From NCBI GenBank assembly GCA_964019335.1, contig OZ025713.1, positions 124,001 to 188,000 of the forward strand: DNA of 64,000 bases, given 5' to 3'. Below, in pieces: positions 1-10,800 of the stretch. The stretch comes from Diplonema japonicum (lineage: Eukaryota > Euglenozoa > Diplonemea > Diplonemida > Diplonemidae). The translations under genes and the position numbers were made by a program. The notes beneath the pieces are model-generated. The model was given only the letters and a program-made list of their open reading frames with translations. It searched no databases and was not told the DNA's origin. Numbering within the stretch: the stretch's first letter is position 1; each line of letters begins with the position of its first letter.

Positions 1-249
1 CTTCCCGGGCCAGATCACCTTGGGGGTGATGACCTTGCTGTCGACTGAGGTGGGGCTGCCAGCGGTGGACACATCGATGATCTCCAGCCCGTCCTCTTCC
101 GTGTGCGAGACGTACAGGAAGTCCCCGTTCTTCGTGACATACTTCGCCCTCGGTCTCAGCATCGCGTTCGAGGTCCCGATGATCTTCGCGCTCTGCACCT
201 GCGCTGTGCACAGCAGCAGCAGAGTTGGGATTGCATGTTTTATAATCAT
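1..249 (-). CDS. Family-1 surface protein (LVIVD propeller), N-terminal part only
   Basis: Partial gene cut by the left window edge: 83 codons from an ATG at 247-249. The protein opens with a signal-peptide-like stretch (MIIKHAIPTLLLLCTAQVQS) and then a first LVIVD-type blade ending GDFLYVSHTEEDGLEIIDVS. This is closely related to residues 25-70 of the family-1 proteins at 7837-12884 and 17846-23347, so it is a fourth family member, but with a clearly different signal peptide and a divergent segment after the first blade. Expected to be secreted or membrane bound if the rest resembles its paralogues. The stalk and membrane domain are outside the window, so completeness cannot be judged. Confidence 0.8.
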   Translation of the reverse strand, partial: MIIKHAIPTLLLLCTAQVQSAKIIGTSNAMLRPRAKYVTKNGDFLYVSHTEEDGLEIIDVSTAGSPTSVDSKVITPKVIWPGK

Positions 250-464
250 GTAATTAATTTAAAAAAAAAAAACCTTTTTTTTATTTTCTTTTTTTTTTTT
301 TTTTATGTGTGGATAAAAAAGAAGAAGAAAAAAGAAAAAAAAAAAAAAAAAAAAAACAAAGAAGTTCACTAAAGGTGAGGATCGAGGAACAACGACCAAA
401 GAGCGGGGAAAGAAAAGCATGAAGGCAGCCAAGCAGGCCGGTCGATGCAACAACTCACGCAATA
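250..464. other. Low-complexity spacer
   Basis: Runs of A and T with no supportable gene. About 365-425 contains a short segment (gatcgaggaac, gaccaaagagcgg) that recurs at about 32035-32075, so it is part of a dispersed repeat. Confidence 0.6.
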
Positions 465-595
465 TTCTGTGTGCACTCTGCTGTTTTTGCGTCACGTCAC
501 TGTCGCTGAGAACCTTCTTCACATCAGCTCTTCCTTACGTGATGAGGATGTGTAATGCGTCGGTGTGTTTGTTAGTCGATTTGCAATACGGGGTA
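465..595 (-). pseudogene. Ankyrin-repeat 3' end fragment of family 2
   Basis: About 130 bp clearly homologous to the 3' end of the intact ADP-ribosyltransferase/ankyrin gene (32443-32575). Read on the minus strand it gives the last ankyrin motif (DALHILIT) and the tail KKVLSDSDVTQ, equivalent to KKALSDGDVTQ in the intact copy. A stop (TAA) interrupts the repeat where the intact gene has a Glu-Gly pair, and no upstream repeats are present. It is a relic of a third family-2 copy, lying immediately upstream of another family-1 gene as the other copies do. Confidence 0.75.
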
Positions 596-1342
596 AATAC
601 CTTTCACATAACTGAACGTAAGAACGTAACCATTCACATTTAAGGGGGGGGGGGGGGAGGGGGCTGCTAAAATGCACTCCCTGCAGGCGTCTACGAAGGA
701 GCTCGATGGTCCACAGGCTTGTCCACAAGACTTGGCAACGGCGACAGGTCGGATGAGAGCTTTTGATTGTTGCGCCTGCCCTCCGCACTGGCACCTTCTA
801 TGCATTGCAATAATACAATTTAAAAAAGTGGTGTAAAAAAAGAAGCAGGAAAGGTAAATGTGAATTAAGTTGAGGGTTTTCTTTTTCTTTTTCTTCTTTT
901 TTTTTTTTTTTTTTTTAACCAGCGCTGGGAGCATTTGGGACACTGTAAAGTGTAAGAAAAGTTGTGATTAAATAAAATATATATTCCGGATTAAAATATC
1001 CACACTTTCTTTTGGCAGTTTTGGCAGAATTTTCTTTTTTTCACTCATAAAACTTAAAAATTGAAAAGTTTGCTTTTCTAAGGGGTTCTTCACGGCTAAA
1101 ATAGGCCAAAATGGCACTATTTCTCCCCACCCCAAAAGCTTCACAGATTTTTCTATCTGCGTCCATTCCTCCGGAAAAACGAAAACGAAAAAAAAATATA
1201 TATGAGTTAAAGGAGGCCGGTGTTGGCGGCGCCCTGCAAGTACTGTCTACTTGATTACAAAAAAAAAAAAAAAAAAATCATTTTAAAAAACATGTTTTTG
1301 CACGTGCGTTTTAAAAATAAAACAAACAGTGAGCATTTTGAC
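596..1342. other. Intergenic, mostly simple sequence
   Basis: Contains poly-G (643-660), poly-T and poly-A tracts. At 1201-1258 there is a copy of a dispersed repeat beginning tatgagttaaaggagg and ending ctgtctacttgattac, found again near 16880, 31900, 36100 and 60727. No gene is supportable. Confidence 0.6.
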
Positions 1343-4231
1343 CTATGCTACACCTGGGACTCTACACCCTGCTGCGATAAGGGTTTGTAATGCGTCGGCG
1401 TGCTTGTTTTCAATCGCTTTGCAACACGGGGTAATACCGTCGTTGTTGGCCTTCTTCACATCGGCTTTTCCTTCCGTGATGAGGATTCGCAATGCGTCGG
1501 TTTTTCCGTTTTCGGCAGCTATGTAACACGGGGTACAACCGTCATTGTTGGCCTTGTTCACATCAGCCTTTCCTTCCCTGATGAGAATGCGTAATGCGTC
1601 AATGTGACTATCAATGGCCATGATACACGGGGTAATACCGTGGATATCGGCCATGTTCACATCTGCCTTTCCTTCAGTAATGAGGATGCGTAATGCGTCG
1701 CTGTGCCCACCTTGAGCCGCCTTGTAACACGGGGTCATACCATTTCTGTCGGTCTTGTTCACATCAGCTTTTCCTTCCGTGATGAGGATGCGTAATGCAT
1801 CGGCATGTCCATTTTCAGCCGCTATGGAACACGGGGTGGACCCGTCGTCGTAGGCCTTGTTAACATCAGCCTTTCCTTCCGTGATAAGGATGCGTAATGA
1901 GTCAGCGTGACCAATACCAGCCGCCGTGATACACGGTGTCTCACCTTTAATCTCTGCCTTGTTCACATCTGCCTTACCTTCCGTGATGAGGATGCGTAAT
2001 GCATCGGCGTTACATTTTAGAGCCGCCATGATACACGGGGTAATACCATTGTCTTCGGCCTTGTTAACATCAGCCTTTCCTTCAGTGATGAGGATGCGTA
2101 ATGCATCAGCGTGACCATTTCCAGCCGCCATGATACACGGGGTAATACCATTGTCTTCGGCCTTGTTCACATCTGCTTTTCCTTCAGTGATGAGGATGCT
2201 CAATGAGTCGGTGTGGCCGTTTTGAGCCGCCATGAAACACGGGGTAGTACCATTGTTATCGGCCCTGTTCACATCAACCTTTCCCTCCATGATGAGGATG
2301 CGCAATGCGTCCACGCAGTCGTGTTCAGCGGCGACAGAGCACGCAGTCCTGCCAGACGCATCCACCGTATCCGCCGCCAGACTCCCAGAGAGGAGGACAT
2401 CCTTCAGAAGGTCAGAACGATTCCTTGCTGCCGCCGCATGAAGCACTGTCCACCCTTCACGCGGTCCCTCTTCCTCGTTCGTTCCCCAGAACCTGTCGCC
2501 GAGCACCTGAACCACCTTGTCGAACACAGCCCGCTTGCAAGAACACGCAAGAAGCCCGACACCTGCTGTGTGAAGCTCCTTTGGTACCCCAGCGAGGTCC
2601 GCTCCCTTGCTCAGCAGAACTGCCGCACTGTTCTCGTGGCTCCCGTCCTTGTTCATCCGCAACACTGCTGCGAGAGAAGAGTTCAGAGCCTCAGAGTGAG
2701 CGGCGGGTGACAGGTTGGCACAGCACAGCGACACCACCTGCTCGTTGTGCTCCAACTCTGCCGCCGCCTGAAGAACTGTCTTGCCGACTTCCACAACAGG
2801 CATCTCCGTGCTGAGCGGGTAGACCACCCACCTTCCTTCACGTGTCACCGGATGGAGTTCAAGGCTGCCAACTACCGTGAGCTTCGTCTTGATCGTATCG
2901 ATGAGCTTCGCGTTGCGGACACGCTCCACCTGTGTCATGACATCATCAAGCCTGCCCCAGTGATCGAAGTCGATTTCCTGCAGCTCCACCACCACCACGC
3001 GACGCATGCTTGTGTCGAGAGCCACCTCCAGCAGACGCATCACACCGATGTCAGGGCGCCCCACCACCCGGAACTGGGTGTTCGCTGAGATCAGAACCTC
3101 CTTCTCCTCGGGGAAGCGGCTGAACCGAGCGATGCTCCGCCCAGTCTTAACACGCAGAATGAGGATCGTCCCCTGAACTTCTTCGTTGTTGTCTCCACCG
3201 CCGCCGCCGCCGCCGCCGCCGCTACCCTTCCCAAGGAAGTCCTTCACCACCTCAGGGTTCTCACTTGCACTCGTGGGGTGAGGCATCGTCACCACCGCCC
3301 CCACAGAGTACAGCGACTCACTCACCCGGAAGTCCATTGCACGGAACACGGTCCCCTCGTACTTCGGCTGCGACACCATTGCTCGGTGCAGGGAATAGGC
3401 GAAGTCCTTCATCGGCTCGTAGCGCTCCCGCTCCCCACGGAACGCCACCTCACGCATCGCCGCGTTCACCTCGTAGCACAAGGGGCTCTCCAGAGTGTAC
3501 AGCCGAAGGTACGGCTCCGACTTCCCCTCCACCTGCTGCACCGCCCACTTCGCAGTCATCGCCTGGAACACCCCACCAGCTGCTCGCTGTCCAGCTTCCC
3601 ACACTTCGCAAGGTGCCGCTCCTTGTTCCCCGCATTCAGCGCAGTCCCACACGTAGCACACGTCACATACCCAGAGCACTCCCTCCCCATCGCAGCCTCC
3701 ACCGTCGCCAGCATCTGTCTTGCACACGACCCACCTTTGAAGAACTCGCTCCACCCTCGGTCCACGTCGATCTCACCGACCCCATCGCTGTACCGGCTCA
3801 CCACTCCCTTGCTCGCTGCAACCACCCCTCCTCCTCCAGCCACCTTTTTTATTTTTATTTTTTTTACATTACCTTGAACGCTTTCGCCGCCTTCTGAGGC
3901 TCTTTACGCGCCTCCGACACCAGTGATGACACGCAGTCCCCCACACCGCGCTCCTTGTTGCGCTTCAGGAACTTCTGCATCACAGCAATCACGTTGTGGC
4001 ACAGTGCGTCGTGCCACTTCCCAAGCGCCGTGTCCAGCTCCACCTCCAGCTCCCTTCTTCCTGTCTCCACTATTGGTGTGGTGGTGGTGGTGGTACCCCC
4101 AAGCTGCTCGCCAACTGTCCACGCAGCTGCTCCACCGCTTCCCACGCTGTTTTTACAGCTCCCTCTCCTGCTGGAGGAGGCGACGTCAGGGCCTTCGCAG
4201 CCTGCACACCAGATCCCGCTGTCGTTGCCAT
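1343..4231 (-). pseudogene. ADP-ribosyltransferase/ankyrin protein, frameshifted copy
   Basis: Paralogue of the intact gene at 32443-35812. The parts are exon 1 (4231-3873, starting MATTAGSGVQ), a 29-nt GT-AG intron (3872-3844), and exon 2 with the C2HC finger, the ADP-ribosyltransferase domain and about nine 34-residue ankyrin repeats ending at a TAG at 1343. Two frame breaks are visible by comparison with the intact copy. One is at the C run at 4096-4100 (five bases against six), which ends the exon-1 frame in a Pro/His run. The other is a 7-base deletion near 3590, between the zinc finger and the transferase, which ends the finger frame at GKLDSEQLVGCSRR. The 803-codon frame downstream (3754-1343) is open but begins inside the wrong frame. 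The homopolymer change could be a sequencing error; the 7-base loss is less likely to be. The ankyrin array is shorter than in the intact copy. Confidence 0.8.
3844..3872 (-). other. 29-nt spliceosomal intron (family 2, broken copy)
   Basis: Minus-strand sequence begins GTAATG and ends AAAAAAG, is A-rich throughout and lies at codon phase 0. Removing it joins ...KAFK to VAGGGGVVAASKG, exactly as at the equivalent position of the intact paralogue, whose intron is 55 nt. Retaining it gives a stop within three codons. Confidence 0.8.
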
Positions 4232-5282
4232 GATTCTTTCTTTTCTTTCTTTTTTTATAATTGCAGGTAATCTGTGTGGATGTATGTTGTGAACATGTGA
4301 ACAAACAAACAAACTGGAGAAATAAAATGCATAAAATGAAAGTTAAAGGAAGTCTGTTAATAAAATGCTGGGCAGGAGGAGAAGGAGGACGGAGAGAGGA
4401 GGAGGATAATTCTTGTTGAAAAGCAGGACAGGCCACCACCCAGCCTCATTCGCTTTCTTTTTGCGCCACGTAATCACTTGCATTTGAAACCACAGCACCA
4501 CGGGTCCCTCAGGAACCCCCCCTAATGTTGGCTGCTCAAGCCCTGGGCCCTTGCGAGCCCAGGGGGGTGGATTGACCACCCTGGGGCCCCCTCACATCTC
4601 GTTGGACAGGGCCCTTCCCGACCTTGGCGGCGCGTTGGCCGACTGGGTCTCGTGGGAAGGTACCCTTTTTCTGGCGACCTTTTCCCCGCCCTCTACCCGG
4701 ACATCGGGGTTGGAGGTTTCTGGGGTACTGACCTCTGGGGTACTGACCTCCGGAGAGAGGTGCCCCCCGCCTTCAGCCCCCAGCACGGGAGACTGTCCGT
4801 GCTTTCGACTTTGCAGGAAAACGAACAACGTCCCCACCATGTACACAGCCATCGAAGAGCCTCCTCTCCCTGCTCCTGCAACGGAGACAGACGCGGACAA
4901 GCTGAAGGTTATGTTTGGCGAAGCAGGTGGACGTTTCGGGAAGCTACAAGCAAAGCTCCGCCCGAAGAAACAGAAGACCACTATTGGGATGTTATCATTA
5001 GTAAGGGCGATGCGCAGGAGTGTGGGATAACTCCGGGAGACACAGGTACGGGTCCCCCCTCCCCCCCCTGTCAAGAAGCACCCTTGCCATGTGTAGGTCA
5101 TTGCGATAGACTGCGGCGGGCAGTGGTGTCTCGCTGGCCACACGAGAACTTACCCTAGAGACTTTAAACAATCTGACTTTTCTGGCGGCTCGATCAAGGC
5201 AGGAGCTGCTTAAGTTGTACTTTCAAGCGGTCCCCACCCCTATGGCCTGCCCTCACTGAGAGTAACTTCATGTCCTCCTGAA
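4232..5282. other. Unassigned GC-rich segment
   Basis: After the upstream region of the broken family-2 gene, 4500-5160 is GC-rich and contains overlapping open frames of 159-183 codons on both strands. None shows a recognisable domain. A 15-bp unit (tctggggtactgacc) is tandemly repeated near 4718-4750. This may be a decayed transposable element; I do not call a gene. Confidence 0.35.
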
Positions 5283-5400
5283 CATGTCTTCCCGTTGTAC
5301 CCAAGCTCTTCCAGCCTCACGAGCGCTGCCTCCCGCCTGTCCATTCCCATCACTCATATACCTTTCGGGTGTCATTCAGATCCTCCCTTCGAAGATGTGT
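5283..5400 (-). pseudogene. Fragment of a ubiquitin-like/ankyrin gene
   Basis: Degraded copy of part of the gene at 57379-58899 (its 58625-58765 region). The minus strand still encodes EDLNDTRKV as in the intact protein, and the DNA stretches cttcccgttgtaccca and cctttcgggtgtcattcaga match. About 45 bp present in the intact gene is missing here, and the flanks do not continue the reading frame. Confidence 0.7.
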
Positions 5401-6927
5401 CGTCCTGTCGTCCTGTCGTCCTGTCTCATCTTTTTTCTTTTGCCAAAACCAAATGCGATCCAGGTCGCCCCTGTTTTGGAGGTCTGTCTGTGCCTGGGTG
5501 ACAGTTGCTCTGCCGCTTGGTAGTGCAACACGCTGATGACAGCCGGCCGAAGTTTGCTTTGTTATTGCCCCTCCACCATGCACCCGTCACCCTGAAATGA
5601 CTCCATCGAAAAAGAACTCTCTACGAAGTGGTTAGCAACGGCCCACCAAAAAAAGAAAGCAGGCGGGTGTGAAGAAGAGTAGAAAAATAACAATGGGAAG
5701 ATCACGATGCCCTGCACTGCCTTGCACATCTCACCACATGCCCGGCGAACATTGCCTTTCCTGAAGGGGAGTGAGGCCTGCTACTGTTCTACTGTGCTGT
5801 ACGCACAGAACGCGTACGCAAGCAAAAATATTTAAATGTGCGAAAGTCGATTCGCTTCACAGCCATGCCTAGGTGTCAGATGTACGGGCTTGCGGGAGGT
5901 GTAGCCAAAAAATAAGTTAGTTAGCCCTGGGGGGTGGGGGGGGGATGAAACGGAGGAGGGTCTTTTCTTTTTGTGATGAACACTTGTTATTTTGTAGTAA
6001 TCAAAAGAATCTTCGGCAGCGATGTGCATACACTTGTAGCGGTGACAAATCATCTTTTAAGGAAAAGAAGGGAAAAAAAAAAGTTTGTAACCGTTACGCA
6101 GAGAAACAATCTCGCCTATTCTTTTTTATTTTTTTATTTCGCTCACTAGGGGCCTCATTGTTTTAACGCTGCTCGCCATTACTTAACTAGGTGTGGTAGT
6201 TAAATAATGGACTCATTGGAAAAAAAAAAAATGTACCCAACCCCTTGAAAAATCTTTTTGGGGGGATATTTTGACTATTTTTAGCCATCTGAGGCCATTC
6301 CGGCCCTTAAAAGTGGAAATAAGTGCTTTACTTCCCCTTAAAAGGCCACGGCGAAATAGGCACCTTAGGGAAATTCAGGACCCATGTGAAGAGAACAGCA
6401 GTGAAGAGTGAGTGACGTCAAGTTACGAAGGGTGAAGTAAAACAATTTTAAATGAGCCATTATTTCGAGAACTCGAGAGTAAATAGTGAATAAAAAAGCT
6501 ATTCTTTCTTTAGAAAAAGGTTTTAGAAACACGTCACGGAAAAAGAGAAACACTGGGTATTCTGGGTATTGGTGGAAGAAATAGATTCTAAGAATTATAA
6601 AGCATCCGCTTCAAAAGTAGAATTCGACCTAAGGAAAGTCAAGTGGGCAGAAGTGAATAACAACGTCCCCCCCTTCGGTATCCACGAAGCTGGACTGTGT
6701 CTTCTTTTTTCTCCTGCGACAGGACCTACGACCCGGGCCACCCCTTCTCTAGGTGTGGGCCCGGATTCGGCCTGAGGGCAAAGATGAAGACGTTTTCATT
6801 TTCTTAAACTATTGCTTGCCATGCTCACAGGCAGGAAAGCCTGGGGTGTTATTGATCAACAAGCATTTTTTTTTCATTTTTCTTATTCGTTCTGACCACA
6901 GACGTTCAGCAATTAAAAAGAAACGAA

Positions 6928-6977
<50 letters not shown>

Positions 6978-7836
6978 GGGGGGATCGATAAAATTTCGAT
7001 GCGTTTGGGTGGGGGGGGGGGGGGGGGGGGATGGGGAGGATTAGTTGCACCTGTATTCATAACAGAAAAACTATTCATCTCGAGTAGAGAAAGAATGGGA
7101 AAGAAATGCGAACTTCCTTTTACCTCGCATTGTGTGTTCGTCCGTCTTTTTTCGACAAAAAGAAAAAAGAAGAAAAAGAGAAGAGTTTTTTAAGATGGAC
7201 GTACATCGAATCTAAAGAAGAAAAAAAGAAAACATATGGGAAAACTTGTTTGTTTTCTTTTCTTTTTGGTGGAACAAAAGAAAGAAGAAATGTAGAAAGT
7301 AAATCGTTACGCTACAAAAAAAAGAGGAAGAAAGAAAAAAACATAAGCTTTTTTCTTCTTTTGAAAAATCATAATACCCAGGGTTAACCGTATCACCAAC
7401 CTGGCTGTTCATTGCAATCGGAAAAACCTTTTAAAATTGACGTCAATATTGGGAGGGAGAGCATGCAACCACAAAAGCTGACTCCTTCTCCCCACAAGAT
7501 CGAAAACCCCATTCCTCCCTGTTGTTGGCTCAGCCGGCTTATAACTGAGGAGTAAAATCAAAACGCAGCGAGGTAGGCCAAGAGAAGCCCCTATGACAAA
7601 CAGGTGGATCGACTCTGTAGGTGCCGCAAATAAGGCTCTGTTTTTGGCCCACCCCTGGCCTTGGTATTCTTAAGATGGAAAAATCTAAAAGTTCCTGCTG
7701 GTTTCGCCCGACGGTGATCTGTTAACCCTGGTATACCCATGATATTAACCATTGCAACTGAAGATAAAAAGACAAAAAAGAAAAAAAGAACAAGAAAAAG
7801 TGTTAAACTACACTTTTTCTTTTTTCATCCCCACCC
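5401..7836. other. Long intergenic region
   Basis: No gene is supportable. It contains poly-A (about 6931-6974) next to poly-G (7009-7030) and T/C-rich stretches. Sequence around 7372-7390 (cccagggttaacc) reappears inverted near 7718-7735 (ggttaacctgg-like), bounding about 340 bp, possibly a small inverted-repeat element. A segment near 7185-7205 (ttttttaagatggacgta) recurs at 17675 and 56637. Confidence 0.5.
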
Positions 7837-10800
7837 TCAAATCAAAGTCATGTTTCTCTTACCTCTACCAGAAAACGATCTTTTGCTTGGTGCACCTCTG
7901 CTGGTACCTAAAAGTACACTTGACGCACTCCCCAGGTGGGTGTGCCGTAGCGGCGGTGTTCTTGGTGTTTGTGGCAGAGAAGACTTATTCAGAACATGAC
8001 TGTAGTTGCTGTAAGCACTGCCCCCCATGAGGTCTTCTTCAAACTTCTCCAGAGACTCCACATGGACTGGCTGCAGCTCTTCAATGTTAATACTGCCCTT
8101 CAGCTTCAGGGAATCGTCAGGAACATCCTCCTCGATGCTGTTCCCGCAGCACAGGAAGTGCGCCACAAACGACCCCTTCCTCCCCTTCTCGTCCCAGACA
8201 CAGTACTCGTCCACCACGAACACCACCAAGTCGATCACGAACTTCAGGAGGATCACATACACAATGACCATCGAGAGCTGTCCTGCAACACCTGCCGTCC
8301 AGTGGTCAGTGGGGTGGCTGCTTCCCAAGGCAACGGTGATGAGGATCGTCACGACCAGCTCCATCCCCACCACACAGGTGTCCAGGAAGTTCTCGTAAGG
8401 TGCGATGTAAGGACGGAGAAGCAGAACCAGCAGCATCACTCCCAGAATGGTCGCCGTGATCCCCGCCTTCGTCATGCACTGGTCTGAGTTCAGGGGTTCC
8501 CACGCCGACACAATCCCCATCAGGAAGGTGGTGAGGAGTTCCCAGCACAGGTAGTACCTGAAGATCCCAGGGCGGTAGGCATCGTACGATAGCCCGTTCA
8601 GCCCACACCACACACCGTCCCCCTCTTGTTTCTTAGACACCCACTCCTCCTTTCCCCAGAAGGCCCACTGCAGGATCCCCCCTCCCGTGGGAAGATTATC
8701 AACCAGTGCTCTCCTTGGAACTGTCTTTCCTACTCTCCAAGCGTACGTAGCGAACAGCCCAGGGAACACCGCCAGGTCCACAGCAGCCAGAACCTTGAAC
8801 CCCATCGTCGAGTAGAGCAGGGCGGCGAAGCACGACAGCACCGACCCCCCGAACAGGAACTGAATCGGGATGAGCGACCACCCCACACGTGCCCTTGCAA
8901 GGATGTACAGTGTGCTCTCCCCAGGGCGCCGCGAGCGGACGATCGTCACAGCGGTCCCTGCTGCCAGGACAAGTGCGAGTTGGATCGCCAAACTTCCCAC
9001 CAGAGCCCCGTTCACCTCCTTGTTCACTCCAGAGCCAATCGTGAGCCCCAAGGGGTTCAGTGTCCTGTCCAGCTTCGTCGTCCCATCAGAGGGACACAGC
9101 ATCATGCGTTGAACGAGGGATGCCCGCACCAAAGCTGGACCTGCCGATGCAGAGGCCGGTACCACAGAAGCTACAACTGTCACAGAGGCCGTCGCTGCCG
9201 CTGTTGTTCCTTCCAGCTGTTCGTGGTTCGGGAGGATGTTCGGTTCCCCGTTCATCTGCACTGTCACCTTGCACCCCACCCCACACTCACACTCCATCCC
9301 GTCAGCAGCATTCCCACATACAAACGCGCTGCTCGCTCCAAGAAGCTCTTCCCTCAGGAGAACGGCCACCACCTCACCCTTCCCCTCGAACCCTGTGTAG
9401 TTCCCGTCTCGTATCATCAGGTCTACCCCGTCACGACCATTGCTCACCTTCGCCGTTACCGCTTCCTCGTTCTGCTTGCTGGATGCCACGAACCCCACCC
9501 CTGCTGCATCAGGTGCCTTGTCAGTCTCCAGAATCACACACGCCCCCCCACCACAGGTCACAGGGGGTGTTCCCCCAAGCACCCGGCCACCGCGACCACT
9601 GCCACTATTTCCAAAGGTCATGGACCCCCCAGGCCAGATGAGGACCACTAACAAAGGAACCCCGGAACCGTATTCCAAGAGCCGCCCGAGGAGACGGAAG
9701 CGAATGGTCCCTCCGTCCCCTCTGATCACATCCCCAGTGAAGCGCTCCGGATGGATCCTACACTGGAACCTCTTTCCATCAGGTGAGGCTGTGACAGGAG
9801 GGGCCGCTGTGGGAAGTGCTGTGGGAGGGATCGCTGTTGCTGGAGTAGAAGTGGGAGTCTGTGTCGGGGTGAGGGTGGCGGGTGCTGTTGTGGGAGGTGC
9901 ATCGGTGTTGGGGACGAAGGTGGAGGGGGGCACTGTCGGTGGGGAAGACGTCGGGGGCTGTGTGAGGGGCACCAGGGTGGGGGGTGCTGAGGTAGGGGGT
10001 GCCGGTTGAACTGTCATCGGGGCAACGGTATTGGGGGCAGGCGTGCTCGGAGCAGAGGTCTCTGGAAATGGCGTGGGAGGAGAGGCAGTTGCCGGGAACG
10101 GGGTGTCGGGAGCTGTCGTTGGGGCCGCCGTGTCGGGCGCAGGGGTCGGAGGAGCCGCTGTGGTCCCTGGAACCAAGGTGTCGGGGGGATCTGTTGCAGG
10201 TGCTGGTGTGTCAGGTGACGAGGTATCCGGAAGTGGTGTGGCCGGGGAAGCTGTTGCCGGGAACGGGGTGTCGGGAGCTGTCGTTGGGACCGCCGTGTCA
10301 GGCGAGGGGGTCGGAGGAGCCGCTGTGGTCCCCGGAACCAAGGTGTCGGGGGCAAGGGTAGCAGGTGACTGCGTATCAGGGGCCAGCGTTGCAGGAGACG
10401 AAGTAGGCGGGGAAAGAGTTGGGGCGGCCGTAAGGGGTGCCGAGGTAGGTGGGGCTTGTGTCGCAGGTGCTTGAGTGTCAGGTACAGGCGTAAGAGGTGC
10501 AAGTGTGGGAGGGGCCAACGTATCAGGTGCGGGGGTGAGTGGGGCCTGGGTCGGGGGCACAGAAGTAGGCGGTGCTTGAGTGTCGGGTGCTGTTTTTTTT
10601 TTTTCTTCTTCTTTTGCTCAAACAAGAATATAGAATAATATTTGTAAATGAATTTTGTTATTGCTAAAAAGAGTCGAAGCAGCTTTGTTCGGCTAAAGTC
10701 AGCGGCTAAAGACAATCGCTTGCGGGTACTCTCGAAGCGCAACCTTAGTCTTCATCCCCAGTCTTAGGCAATCCGGGTAAAAACAGCAAGAAATACAAAG

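Noticed and set aside
4551-5143. 159-183-codon frames on both strands
   Set aside because: No recognisable domain, conflicting strands and a simple tandem repeat inside. Insufficient for a gene call.
7384-7725. Possible TTAA element bounded by inverted sequences
   Set aside because: Both inner and outer flanks of the TTAA sites are partly inverted and matches are short, so I could not define ends. Kept only as a note.
7837-10560. Independent 907-aa gene starting at 10560
   Set aside because: The start is a GTG in the middle of stalk repeats with no signal peptide. Intron removal joins it in frame to the upstream propeller exon.
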